Source: Alkalihalobacillus pseudalcaliphilus (lineage in GTDB: Bacteria > Bacillota > Bacilli > Bacillales > Bacillaceae_D). Taken from it: 64,000 nucleotides of DNA. Within the stretch, counting starts at the first letter, position 1; every line of letters starts with the position of its first letter. The position numbers were made by a program, and so were the translations under genes. Where the stretch lies: contig NZ_JAQQWS010000010.1 of the NCBI RefSeq assembly GCF_028610675.1, positions 1 to 64,000 of the forward strand. Reading direction: 5' to 3'. Shown piece by piece: positions 24,965 through 33,583 of the stretch. The notes beneath the pieces are model-generated. The model made no database searches. It was not told the DNA's origin and saw only the letters and a program-made list of their open reading frames with translations.

Positions 24965-26305
24965 TTGGAAGAACATGATGTTGATCAAAAAGCCCGTAGC
25001 CCTTGGACGCCATTAAAAGGTGTGAAGAAGCTGACGATTTCTCCGAGTAAAAACAAAATAATCGGTTCAATGACGATACCCGGTAGTAAAAGCTTAACGA
25101 ACCGGGCCCTCATTTTAAGTGCCTTAGCTAAAGGGGAATCGAAGCTAACAGGAATTTTAAAAAGTGACGATTCGTATTGGTGTATAGAAGCCTTAAAGAA
25201 ATTAGGTGTGGCGATTGACATTCAAGGTGAGATAGCGTATGTGTCAGGGAAGGGAGGCGTATGGGAATCTGGAGAGTTATACATCGGGGCAGCTGGTACG
25301 ATTGCAAGATTTTTACCGGGAGTGTTAGTTACGACTGAAGGAACATGGGAAGTCGAGGCAAGTACAAGTATGAGTCAAAGACCGATTGCTCCCTTAGTAA
25401 ATGCATTACGTGAGGTAGGTGCTGATGTGACATATATGAGGAAAGAAGGTTGCTATCCATTAAGCATAAATGGAAAAGAGCTGTTAGGAGGAGAGGTTAG
25501 CCTTTCAGGTAAGACATCTAGTCAATTCATAAGTGGCTTATTGATGGCAGCTCCTTATTTCAAAGAAACAACAACTATAAAGATAAGCGACCATATCGTT
25601 CAACACGCCTATGTCGATCTTACGTTGGATTTAATGAAAAAATTCGGAGCTCATGTTCAATCGAATTCTTTATTAACCGAGATGGTTGTGGAGCCATCTT
25701 TATATAAACAACAAACGGTTGATTTAGAAGCAGATGCATCGACGGCTTGTTATTTCCTTGCCCTTGCAGCAGTGACAAATGGGCGAATACGTATCCAAAA
25801 TATAACGTATGATACGAAACAGCCTGATATCAAGATGGTGGATATTTTTGAACAGATGGGGTGTAAGGTAACGAAGGGTCCGGCGTTTATTGAACTTGAA
25901 GGTGTCGATCAATTAAAAGGGGGATTTGAGATTTCGATGAGAGAGATGTCTGATCAGGCTCTAACTTTAGCTGTTATAGCCCCATTTGCTGACCAACCAA
26001 TCATGATAACAAATGTTGCCCATATCAGGCATCATGAGTCCGACCGAATTCACGTCATTTGTGAATCATTAACTCGCTTAGGAATTAAAGTGGAGGAATT
26101 TCAAGATGGTTTAAAGGTCTACCCAGGTAAACCGAAAGCGACAATGTTAAAAACATACGACGATCATCGAGTGGCGATGTCACTAGCACTTATCGGCGCG
26201 AAAGTGAAAGGCATACAAATTAATGATCCTGGATGCGTATCGAAAACATGCCCATCATATTTTCAGTTTTTAGAAAAGTTGGGCTTGGACGTGAAAATGG
26301 GTTAA
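24965..26305 (+). CDS. aroA: EPSP synthase (3-phosphoshikimate 1-carboxyvinyltransferase), stand-alone
   Basis: A 446-aa EPSP synthase, sixth step of the shikimate pathway, which joins phosphoenolpyruvate to shikimate-3-phosphate. Family motifs: PGSKSLTNRALILSALAKG (39-57), GAAGTIARFLPG (108-119), STSMSQRPIAPLVNAL, DASTACYFLALAA and DDHRVAMSLAL. The loop GNAGTAMRPL of class I enzymes is changed to GAAGTIARFL: the Pro whose mutation alters glyphosate binding is Phe, and Asn is Ala. There is a 30-residue N-terminal extension. Start TTG 24965, eight bases after AAGGAG. It is outside any aro operon and beside a LysR gene. Confidence 0.9.
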   Translation: MEEHDVDQKARSPWTPLKGVKKLTISPSKNKIIGSMTIPGSKSLTNRALILSALAKGESKLTGILKSDDSYWCIEALKKLGVAIDIQGEIAYVSGKGGVWESGELYIGAAGTIARFLPGVLVTTEGTWEVEASTSMSQRPIAPLVNALREVGADVTYMRKEGCYPLSINGKELLGGEVSLSGKTSSQFISGLLMAAPYFKETTTIKISDHIVQHAYVDLTLDLMKKFGAHVQSNSLLTEMVVEPSLYKQQTVDLEADASTACYFLALAAVTNGRIRIQNITYDTKQPDIKMVDIFEQMGCKVTKGPAFIELEGVDQLKGGFEISMREMSDQALTLAVIAPFADQPIMITNVAHIRHHESDRIHVICESLTRLGIKVEEFQDGLKVYPGKPKATMLKTYDDHRVAMSLALIGAKVKGIQINDPGCVSKTCPSYFQFLEKLGLDVKMG

Positions 26306-26556
26306 TCGATAGCACAACAAAAGTCTTCCATATAAGGGAGGACTGGTTAATTGTTACTTATAAATTTTTTATAGAATCAATGAATACAATATAAAAAGGG
26401 AAAAGATTGGAGGAGTATTCAATTTAATTTCATAATCATTTCGCACCTGAAAAAACAGTGACTTCTAAAGTTGCTGTTTTTTGTTTTGATGGAGGGCGAC
26501 AATTACGGATATCTCTGTAATTGTCGCCTAAATTGTAAATAATTATATAAAAGTAC
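26306..26556. other. Intergenic with two hairpins
   Basis: Besides the terminator at 26453 there is a perfect 12-bp inverted repeat, GGCGACAATTAC / GTAATTGTCGCC (26495-26528), without T tract. No gene seen. Confidence 0.6.
26453..26486 (+). terminator. Terminator downstream of aroA
   Basis: Stem AAAACAGTGAC / GTTGCTGTTTT (two G-U pairs) followed by TTTGTTTT. Confidence 0.7.
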
Positions 26557-26601
26557 TTTACCTGTCGTAGTAATTATGGTAAATTATAGTTACTACGACA
26601 G
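26557..26601 (+). promoter_or_regulatory. PadR operon promoter with operator
   Basis: TTTACC (26557-26562), 17-nt spacer, TAAATT (26580-26585). A perfect 12-bp dyad, CTGTCGTAGTAA / TTACTACGACAG (26562-26601), covers the spacer and -10, so a repressor bound there would block transcription. Two further half-site-like copies (CGTAGTAT, TGTAGTAATTA) lie at about 26603-26626. Confidence 0.55.
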
Positions 26602-26666
26602 ACGTAGTATGGCAGATGTAGTAATTAAAAGCATAGAGGTATGGCCTTCGAGAAAGGAGCTTTCAT

Positions 26667-26987
26667 TTGATTAGCAGTGATGTTATTCGTGGATATAATG
26701 ACACCATTATTCTTTTTTTATTGTTAGAACGAGAGTCATATGGATATGAAATCTCAAAGAATATTAAAGAAATTTCAGATGGGAAATATGTCATTAAGGA
26801 AACGACCTTATATTCTGCCTTTAATCGGTTATTAAAAAACGAGTATATAGAATCTTTCCATAAAGATGAAACGCATGGAAAAAAACGTACGTATTACCGT
26901 ATTACCGAAAAAGGAAGGCGATATTATCAAGATAAGTGTTTGGAGTGGGAAATCACAAAGGAAGTTATTAATCGGTTTATTCAATAA
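26667..26987 (+). CDS. PadR-family transcriptional regulator
   Basis: A 106-aa winged-helix repressor of the PadR family: LLERESYGYEISKNIKEIS (recognition region), KETTLYSAFNRLLKNEYIES and GKKRTYYRITEKGRRYY (wing). Start TTG 26667 behind GAAAGGAGC. Only 14 bp before a gene for a HAAS/DUF1700-type membrane protein, the usual partner of such regulators. The dyad over its promoter is the probable autoregulatory operator. Confidence 0.92.
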   Translation: MISSDVIRGYNDTIILFLLLERESYGYEISKNIKEISDGKYVIKETTLYSAFNRLLKNEYIESFHKDETHGKKRTYYRITEKGRRYYQDKCLEWEITKEVINRFIQ

Positions 26988-27001
26988 GGAGGAGAAATGG
27001 C

Positions 27002-27979
27002 ATGAATACAATCATCAATTACCTAGATAATATGTTTTCTTCATTACCGAAATCACAACAAATCACCCAATTAAAAGAAGAATTATTGGCGAATATGGAA
27101 GAGAAATATTATGAATTAAAAAGTGCAGGAAAGTCGGAGAATGAAGCGATTGGTGTGGTGATTTCTGAATTTGGAAATATTGATGAAATTATTGAGGAGT
27201 TTGATCTTGGATTAAATCAAAGCAATCATGAGGCATTACCTTTATTAAATGATGATGATGTGTATACGTATATAGAAGATACAAGGGTCTTTCAGAAAAT
27301 GATAGGTATTGGTGTTTTCCTATGTATTATAGGTTCCGCTCTTTTAACACTCATTCTTCAGTTACCTTTGGTTTTATCTGATGGTACAAAGCTAACGATA
27401 GGGTTAACGATTTTATTAGTATTCGTGGCGATTGCGGTTGGCATATTCATTTACAGTGGAATGAAAATGAAAGAGTACGACTTTATCAACGAGGGCCAAT
27501 TTGAGCTCAGTACTCAAGCGAAGAGAGTTTTAGAAAAGGGGAGAGCAGCTTTTCAACCAACATTTGTGTCAATGATCATTATTGGTGTCGCCCTTTGTAT
27601 TTTATCACCACTTGCATTAATACTCGAATTAACCCTATTTTCAAATAAGCCAGTTTATGGGATAGCTTTGCTCTTAGCTATGGTTGCGACCGCTGTATTT
27701 ATCTTTGTTTATTTTGGCGGCTTATACGGCTCGTATAATAAATTATTGGATCAAGTGATTTATACAGAGAGGGAACAGAAAAGTGATCAATTTATTGGGA
27801 GTATTGCAGCAATTATTTGGCCGTTAGCTGTTATTATTTTTCTTCTAAGTGGATTTGTATTCGGTCAGTGGCATATAAACTGGATTATATTTCCTGTAAC
27901 TGGATTGTTGTTTGCGATTGTCTCTGCTGTTGTAGCGATGGTATCGGATAATAAAAAGGGTAAATGGGATTCTAGGTAG
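27002..27979 (+). CDS. HAAS/DUF1700-like membrane protein
   Basis: A 325-aa protein. The N-terminal 75 residues form the helical HAAS-type signalling domain found with PadR regulators (LKEELLANMEEKYYEL, NEAIGVVISEFGNIDEI). Then follow about six membrane helices in three pairs (about 98-155, 187-245, 265-320). Start ATG behind GGAGGAG. The pair PadR-HAAS often controls membrane stress or transport functions; the specific role here is unknown. Confidence 0.8.
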   Translation: MNTIINYLDNMFSSLPKSQQITQLKEELLANMEEKYYELKSAGKSENEAIGVVISEFGNIDEIIEEFDLGLNQSNHEALPLLNDDDVYTYIEDTRVFQKMIGIGVFLCIIGSALLTLILQLPLVLSDGTKLTIGLTILLVFVAIAVGIFIYSGMKMKEYDFINEGQFELSTQAKRVLEKGRAAFQPTFVSMIIIGVALCILSPLALILELTLFSNKPVYGIALLLAMVATAVFIFVYFGGLYGSYNKLLDQVIYTEREQKSDQFIGSIAAIIWPLAVIIFLLSGFVFGQWHINWIIFPVTGLLFAIVSAVVAMVSDNKKGKWDSR

Positions 27980-27982
27980 TGT

Positions 27983-28040
27983 ACGTGGGGATGATTGGTT
28001 GTGCCTTGAAATTAGCTTATCTCGCGATAGATGATATTAT
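27983..28040. repeat. Short copy of an interspersed repeat
   Basis: From GTGTAC through TTGTGCCTTGAAATTAGC to CGATAGATGA this stretch resembles 55347-55408, which also starts at GTGTAC and contains GTGCCGTGAAGTTAGC and CGATAGATGA. Non-coding in both places. Confidence 0.6.
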
Positions 28041-28101
28041 TAACGTAGATTAATTGAAGCAAATGAAGCAATCATATACAGAAGAAGTTGGGGTGTAATG
28101 A

Positions 28102-29265
28102 ATGAAGAAGCGAACAAAATTAGGACTAGGTGCAGGGATAACACTTTCGGCATTTGCAGCGTATAAAGTATTTCAAAATTACCAAGCTCTGACGCTGTTT
28201 CACCCAACAAAACGTGTGGAGCGCTTTCAACATATGGATAAGGTGATGCCTTTTCGTGAAATAGAGCCATCGAAACAACCTTTTCAATTCACTGAGAACC
28301 TGGATTCTAAGATATTAACTTACACATACAAGGGAAACACTCGATCTGTTGATTCGTTTTTGGAGCAGTCAGAAACGACTGGATTTCTTTTTATACAAGA
28401 TGACCAGGTTCTTTATGAAACATACCGACTTGGCTCAAAGCCTACATCGACTTTTACTTCATGGTCAGTCGCGAAATCAATGGTGTCAGCGATGGTAGGG
28501 GTAGCTCTTGAGGAGGGTTTAATTAAAAGTATAGAAGAGCCGATTGGTCGATATGTGCCAGAACTGAACCATAGTGGTTATGGTGATGTTTCTATTAAAA
28601 ATGTCTTATTAATGTCTTCAGGCGTTCGATTTAATGAGGAGTATGCAAATAAGAAATCAGATATTCAGCAAATCTTTTATCAAGCATTATTATGGGATCA
28701 AAGTGCGGACAGGTTCATGAAGAAATTGAAGAATGAGAGCGGTGCAGGAGAGCGTTTTCACTATATTAGTTCAGATACTCAAGCACTTGGTATGTTAATT
28801 CGTAACGTTACTGGTAGGCAGCCCTCGCGATATTTCGAAGAGAAAATCTGGAAACAGATAGGTACAGAAAACCGTGCTTTTTGGAGTCAAGATCGTAAAG
28901 GGAATGATTTCTCATTCTGTGGATTTAACGCAACGCTGAGAGATTATGCTAAGTTCGGGCGACTTTTCTGTCAGGAAGGTAAATGGGAAGAAGAGCAATT
29001 AGTCTCAAATGAGTGGGTGAGACAATCAACAACGATTCATCAGGACTCTTTATTAACGGGGCGGGATAGTGGATACCAATATCAATGGTGGGTTCCGTAT
29101 AGAGATAATCAAGATTTCCTCGCCCTCGGTGTATGGGGGCAATTCCTCTATGTTCATCCAAAGACAAGGACAATTATTGTCAAAACAAGTGCTGACCCGG
29201 ATTATTCTATCAATGAACAAGAGACCATTGCATTGCTCCGCAGTTTAGCGACGAGTACACGGTAA
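28102..29265 (+). CDS. Serine hydrolase of the class C beta-lactamase family
   Basis: A 387-aa penicillin-binding/esterase-type enzyme. An N-terminal hydrophobic helix (about 7-22) would anchor it to the membrane facing out. Active-site motif SVAK (Ser122, Lys125), second motif Tyr221-Ile-Ser (YxS in place of YxN), and GVWGQ near residue 355 in place of the third KTG-type motif. The family includes esterases, D-aminopeptidases and 6-aminohexanoate-dimer-hydrolase-like enzymes; substrate unknown. Start ATG; the site is a modest GGGGTG. Confidence 0.85.
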   Translation: MKKRTKLGLGAGITLSAFAAYKVFQNYQALTLFHPTKRVERFQHMDKVMPFREIEPSKQPFQFTENLDSKILTYTYKGNTRSVDSFLEQSETTGFLFIQDDQVLYETYRLGSKPTSTFTSWSVAKSMVSAMVGVALEEGLIKSIEEPIGRYVPELNHSGYGDVSIKNVLLMSSGVRFNEEYANKKSDIQQIFYQALLWDQSADRFMKKLKNESGAGERFHYISSDTQALGMLIRNVTGRQPSRYFEEKIWKQIGTENRAFWSQDRKGNDFSFCGFNATLRDYAKFGRLFCQEGKWEEEQLVSNEWVRQSTTIHQDSLLTGRDSGYQYQWWVPYRDNQDFLALGVWGQFLYVHPKTRTIIVKTSADPDYSINEQETIALLRSLATSTR

Positions 29266-29282
29266 AAAGTATAATGATTAGT

Positions 29283-29322
29283 AAAGTGATCAGAGAAATG
29301 TAAATTTGATCACTTTTATTTA
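29283..29322 (+). terminator. Terminator of the serine hydrolase gene
   Basis: Stem AAAGTGATCA / TGATCACTTT followed by TATTTATT. The loop contains AAATGTAAATTTGA, which occurs again at about 29391 before the next gene. Confidence 0.75.
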
Positions 29323-29430
29323 TTATATGGTAATTTATTATTCAAATGCTTGTTTGATTAATGTATGATTGAAACAAGAACTTATTAATCAAATGTAAAT
29401 TTGAATGTTGCTGAAAAGAGGAGGATTTGT

Positions 29431-30462
29431 ATGTTATATGATGTCATAATTGTTGGAGCTGGACAAGCTGGTATTGCGGTAAGCCAAAAGTTAAAAAAGG
29501 AAAATATTAAACACCTGATGATAGATTCCTCTGAGAGAGTAGGGGATCAATGGCGAGCAAGATATCATTCATTGGTACTTTTCACGCCGAGAGACTACTC
29601 ATCACTGCCTGATTTAAAAATGAAAGGCAAAAACAATACATACCCAACAAAAGATGAAGTTGCTGACTATCTTGAGCAATATGTTGAACATTTTAATTTA
29701 CCAATAGCATTAGGCATTCAAGTGACTTTAATTGAAAAAGAAAAGAACATGTTTTTATTACATACATCAAATGGAGTTTATCAATCAAAAAAAGTTGTAA
29801 TTGCTTCAGGTGCTTTTAAAGATCCATTTATCCCTTTATCGTTACAAGGTAGTCAAATAAAACATATTCACTCTTCAGGCTATAAAAATATTAATGATAT
29901 AAAAGGGAAAAAGGTACTTATCGTAGGAGGAGGAAATTCAGGAGTACAAATTGCATCAGAATTAGCATTAACTAAAGAAGTGTATTTAGCTGTATCTCAA
30001 AAAATCAAATATATGCCCTTAACTTTATTTAATAAAAGCATTTTTTATTGGATTAACAAATTAAAGTTTTTACATGCAGGTAAGGATACGATTAAAGGTA
30101 AAATCATGCAAAAGAGGCAAGACCCTATATTTGGGTATGAATCAAAAGTGCTCATCAATAAAGGCAAAATAAAAGTAAAACCACGTGTTGATCAATTAAT
30201 TAATAATAAGGTGATATTTTCTGATAAAAGCGAATTAGAAATTGATACTATTTTATGGTGTACTGGATTTAAGTCAGATTATAATTGGCTGAGGATTGAA
30301 GGAGCTTTAACGAGTGAAGGCTTGCCATTACATAAAAGAGGGATTAGTCCAGTTGAGAACTTATTTTTTATTGGTTTACCATGGCAGTATCAGCGTGGCT
30401 CTTCCTTAATCTGTGGAGTTGGTTTAGATGCTGCTCATCTTGTAAATAACATGATGAGCTAA
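29431..30462 (+). CDS. FAD/NAD(P)-dependent oxidoreductase, CzcO-like
   Basis: A 343-aa flavoprotein of the flavin-containing monooxygenase class. FAD motif GAGQAGIAVS near the N-terminus, the family segment QWRARYHSLVLFTPRDYSSLP, and an NAD(P)H motif GGGNSGVQIASELA around residue 167; WCTGFKSDYNWL near the C-terminus is also typical. Start ATG 29431, seven bases after AGAGGAGG; the frame is open further up but without a site. Likely oxidises small nucleophilic or amine compounds; substrate unknown. Confidence 0.88.
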   Translation: MLYDVIIVGAGQAGIAVSQKLKKENIKHLMIDSSERVGDQWRARYHSLVLFTPRDYSSLPDLKMKGKNNTYPTKDEVADYLEQYVEHFNLPIALGIQVTLIEKEKNMFLLHTSNGVYQSKKVVIASGAFKDPFIPLSLQGSQIKHIHSSGYKNINDIKGKKVLIVGGGNSGVQIASELALTKEVYLAVSQKIKYMPLTLFNKSIFYWINKLKFLHAGKDTIKGKIMQKRQDPIFGYESKVLINKGKIKVKPRVDQLINNKVIFSDKSELEIDTILWCTGFKSDYNWLRIEGALTSEGLPLHKRGISPVENLFFIGLPWQYQRGSSLICGVGLDAAHLVNNMMS

Positions 30463-30650
30463 TTATCTAGTTAGAAATAAAATATTAATATACAGGAGTG
30501 ACGGGGCTCGGCAACAATAAGATAATTAAGTCTAAAACAACACATTGCAAGGTTATTTTCTGAAGAAAAGGAAAAGTGAAATCTGTGTTCCAAAGATATG
30601 AGCTTTGCATGTTGATTATAAATATGATTTATGAAGGGAGCTAAGATGAG

Positions 30651-31079
30651 ATGGACAAAGGATATATTCGACCAATCTCTATCGGTATTTTTAGAAAACA
30701 AGATACTATTCTAGTCTTTCAAGGATTTGATGCTAAAAAACAATCCTATTATTATCGTCCAATTGGCGGGGGAATTGAGTATGGAGAGAAAAGCGTTAAT
30801 ACCTTAAAAAGAGAACTTCTTGAAGAACTAGGGGCAGACATTACAAATATTCATCTATTAGGAGTCGTCGAGAATATATTTACAGATAACGAAAACCTTG
30901 GACACGAAATTGTTTTTGTGCATGAAGCTACATTTGTCGAACACTCTTTTTATGAAAAAACCTCTCTACGGGGTTATCAAGATGATGGAGAGCCATTTCT
31001 ATTGTATTGGAAGTCAATGAGTGATTTCAAAAATGGGAAATTAAGATTAGTGCCAGATGGATTAACGGATTTACTTTAA
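30651..31079 (+). CDS. Nudix hydrolase
   Basis: A 142-aa Nudix protein that cleaves a nucleoside diphosphate linked to another group. The Nudix box spans residues about 39-61 (GGGIEYGE, then KRELLEELG) with all catalytic glutamates. ATG 30651 follows GAAGGGAG; an ATG five bases upstream is in another frame. Family relatives act on ADP-ribose or damaged nucleotides; specificity is not predictable here. Confidence 0.9.
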   Translation: MDKGYIRPISIGIFRKQDTILVFQGFDAKKQSYYYRPIGGGIEYGEKSVNTLKRELLEELGADITNIHLLGVVENIFTDNENLGHEIVFVHEATFVEHSFYEKTSLRGYQDDGEPFLLYWKSMSDFKNGKLRLVPDGLTDLL

Positions 31080-31158
31080 TGAATAAGGTTGCAAGCAGGT
31101 TAAATTATCTATAAGAGTCTAAATATAACAATCATCGCCAATTTAGAATGTTTGTTTA

Positions 31159-31203
31159 TTGACAAACGAAATAAATGTGGTAATCTAAAATAGCCAACGT
31201 TGG
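31159..31203 (+). promoter_or_regulatory. PadR gene promoter and operator
   Basis: TTGACA (31159-31164), 16-nt spacer, TAATCT (31181-31186), then the dyad CCAACGTTGG (31194-31203), extended as AATAGCCAACGTTGGTTATT at 31190-31209 over the likely start site. Confidence 0.65.
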
Positions 31204-31220
31204 TTATTAGAGGTGTGGAT

Positions 31221-31763
31221 ATGTCGACAAGATTAACTGTATTAGGTTTATTATCACAAAAGAGTATGACAGGTTATGAGATTCAACAAGTATTACAGCA
31301 ATCAGGAGCTGATAGGTGGGCAGGTATCTTATCTGGTTCAGTTTATCATGCACTAAAAAAGTTAGAAAAAGACCAATTTATTGAAGTGCAATCAGTTGAG
31401 AACAATGGTAACCGTCAAAAGGCAATTTATCGATTAACAGTTAAAGGAACAGCAGAACTAGAACAATTAATAATAGAAAGTTTAGAAAAGAGCTCTGTTT
31501 CTTACCCTACTACATTATATGCAAGCTTAACATTTCTTGATTTGATTAATGAAGACCATGCATTGAGAGCTTTAAATAATCACCGTGATAGGTTACGGAG
31601 TGAAATTGAATATATGGAGGTTGGCCGAAAAAAGAAAGAGGCTATCATTGATATGGCTCCACATATTCAGATGCTTTTCTCAAACATTAACAAACAGCTT
31701 TTACTGCAAATAGAATTAATTGAACAAATCATTGATTTCTTAGAAAAGAAAAAAGAAAAATAA
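31221..31763 (+). CDS. PadR-family regulator with C-terminal helical domain
   Basis: A 180-aa regulator of the longer PadR subfamily (with a Vir_act_alpha-type dimerisation domain). Winged helix: LLSQKSMTGYEIQQVLQQ, SGSVYHALKKLEKDQFIEV, KAIYRLTVKGTAELE; helical dimerisation domain about 90-180. Start ATG 31221, nine or so bases after AGAGGTG. The dyads at its own promoter and before the following ABC genes match each other, so it probably represses itself and the exporter until an inducing compound binds. Confidence 0.9.
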   Translation: MSTRLTVLGLLSQKSMTGYEIQQVLQQSGADRWAGILSGSVYHALKKLEKDQFIEVQSVENNGNRQKAIYRLTVKGTAELEQLIIESLEKSSVSYPTTLYASLTFLDLINEDHALRALNNHRDRLRSEIEYMEVGRKKKEAIIDMAPHIQMLFSNINKQLLLQIELIEQIIDFLEKKKEK

Positions 31764-31774
31764 ATTTTTTTAAT

Positions 31775-31812
31775 CAAATAACCAAATTTGGTTAAACAAT
31801 ATTGGTTATTTG
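31775..31812 (+). promoter_or_regulatory. Operator before the PadR-linked exporter
   Basis: CAAATAACCAA (31775-31785) and TTGGTTATTTG (31802-31812) are an 11-bp perfect inverted repeat; within it lies the palindrome TAACCAAATTTGGTTA (31779-31794). The half-site TTGGTTATT also occurs at 31200-31209, in the padR operator. Confidence 0.7.
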
Positions 31813-31832
31813 TGAAGAAAGGAGATATTGTA

Positions 31833-32546
31833 ATGAAAACTATAATGAGTGGAATTAAACTTGTAAAAAAAGTGAAAGAAAACACAGTGGTTAATAATGT
31901 CTCAATTGATGTATTTGAGAATGAGATGATAGCTATTATAGGACCAAATGGTGCAGGTAAAACAACAACAATAGAAATGCTATTAGGAATAAAAAAGCCT
32001 AATAGTGGTAGTGTTAATGTTGAAGAAGGCATTAAGAATTCTATAGGTGCACAGTTACAGGATGTTCCATTCTTCCCAGCTCTTACATCACTAGAAAACT
32101 TGCGATTATTTGCATCTTTTTTTGGTAGGATAATGTCTAAAGGTGATGCCATAACTTTGTTAACTGATTTTGGATTGGAGGATGTTGCAAAGGTAAAAGC
32201 TATTAAATTATCTGGGGGGCAGCAAAAAAAATTAGCCATTGCAATAGCTACGGTTCATTCACCAAAAGTATTATTTCTAGATGAACCATCTGCTGCATTG
32301 GACCCTAAATCTAGAAAGGAGATGAAAGAGTTACTAAAAAAACTTAATAAGCAAGGTACAACGATTATTTTTACATCTCATGATATGGAAGAAGTCGTTG
32401 GGATTGCTGATAGAATTATTTTTATACAAAGCGGTATTATTAGCGGTGAAGGGACAATCACAGAATTATACGAAAGATGGAATGTTAAAACGGGAGAAGA
32501 TTTATATATGGAACTATTAGGAAATAGCAAGGAGCTGGAGGCATGA
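31833..32546 (+). CDS. ABC-2 exporter ATP-binding protein
   Basis: A 237-aa nucleotide-binding subunit. Walker A GPNGAGKTT (37-45), signature LSGGQ (126-130), Walker B VLFLDEP (146-152). Start ATG 31833 behind GAAAGGAG; an upstream in-frame ATG has no site and lies in the operator. The stop overlaps the permease start. The unit is likely induced through the neighbouring PadR regulator, as is common for drug or peptide exporters. Confidence 0.92.
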   Translation: MKTIMSGIKLVKKVKENTVVNNVSIDVFENEMIAIIGPNGAGKTTTIEMLLGIKKPNSGSVNVEEGIKNSIGAQLQDVPFFPALTSLENLRLFASFFGRIMSKGDAITLLTDFGLEDVAKVKAIKLSGGQQKKLAIAIATVHSPKVLFLDEPSAALDPKSRKEMKELLKKLNKQGTTIIFTSHDMEEVVGIADRIIFIQSGIISGEGTITELYERWNVKTGEDLYMELLGNSKELEA

Positions 32547-33262
32547 ATCTTACTTTTCAAATTACATTAAAATCATCATTTAGAGATGTATATTTATTGT
32601 TCTACTCAATTATTTTACCAGTGGCTCTATACGCTGGTTTAGGATTTTATTTTCCTAATGCTGCATATCAGGCCCAACTATTGGCAGGTGTTATAGGTGT
32701 AAGTATTCTATTTTGGTCTATGGTTACCAATGGATTTACCATTTTTCAGCAAAGAATGCAAGGTGTATTTAAACTATTAAACATAACACCATTTAAAACT
32801 TCTTCATTTATTATTTCAACAATCTCAGCCTGGGTATGTATTTCATTAATTATTTCAATATTCTTGATTATTAGTGGTGTGATTTTATTTGATATTCATT
32901 TAGACTTCATTAGTCTCTTATTTATTATGATATTTGTTATATTAGGAACTTTAATGTTTTCTTTGATAGGATTTATTATTGCTTTGATCAGTAACGATGT
33001 TAACCAAGTAAGTATGTTCAGTAATTTGATTTCTTTACCCTTTATCTTTTTAAGTGAAGCCTTTTATTCAATGTCGAATGCCCCAAAGTGGATTCAAATA
33101 TTGAGTGAAATTAATCCATTTGGATATTTAATAGAAGGAATTCATTTATCTATTTTGTCCTTATATTCGGAAGCAATGTCGCATCTTATTATTATTCTAC
33201 TCATGAACCTAGTTATTCTAGGGGGATTACTATGGTTATTTAGGACAAGAATAACGGTTTGA
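32543..33262 (+). CDS. ABC-2 exporter permease
   Basis: A 239-aa protein with six predicted membrane helices in the ABC-2 pattern, ending with the short re-entrant segment near SEINPFGYLIEGIHL. Starts in the ATPase stop codon (ATGA), so expression is coupled. Together with the ATPase it forms a half-size drug/peptide exporter. Confidence 0.88.
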   Translation: MNLTFQITLKSSFRDVYLLFYSIILPVALYAGLGFYFPNAAYQAQLLAGVIGVSILFWSMVTNGFTIFQQRMQGVFKLLNITPFKTSSFIISTISAWVCISLIISIFLIISGVILFDIHLDFISLLFIMIFVILGTLMFSLIGFIIALISNDVNQVSMFSNLISLPFIFLSEAFYSMSNAPKWIQILSEINPFGYLIEGIHLSILSLYSEAMSHLIIILLMNLVILGGLLWLFRTRITV

Positions 33263-33583
33263 TTAAGTGTTTGTTTTTGGGGCGATGTGTTTTATGTTCG
33301 TTTAAAGATTAAACCATTAAAATAGCAGTTCATGTTTTACTGGTTTAAATTTACATTAATAGGGACTTTTAGTTTAATAAAACTGTTTTGGCTTCCTCAA
33401 AAATTTATGAGACCTTTACTGAATTGTTTTTCAGTAGCTCAGTTTGTAGAAAGGGCCAATGTTATACGTAATAACCACATAAGTTATTATAAGAAAAATT
33501 TAACCTGTCCGCGAACGAGTAGGTTAGAACATGTCCTTTTTTTATAGGGACATGTTCGCACCATACGAAACAACTTCTTATTT
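33263..33583. other. Intergenic, no gene seen
   Basis: Contains a perfect 10-bp inverted repeat GAACATGTCC / GGACATGTTC (33527-33557) with a T-rich loop, which may end either flanking transcript. The 71-codon frame at 33332 has no ribosome site and is not called. Confidence 0.55.

Noticed and set aside
33332..33547. 71-aa plus-strand frame
   Set aside because: No ribosome site and composition of intergenic DNA.
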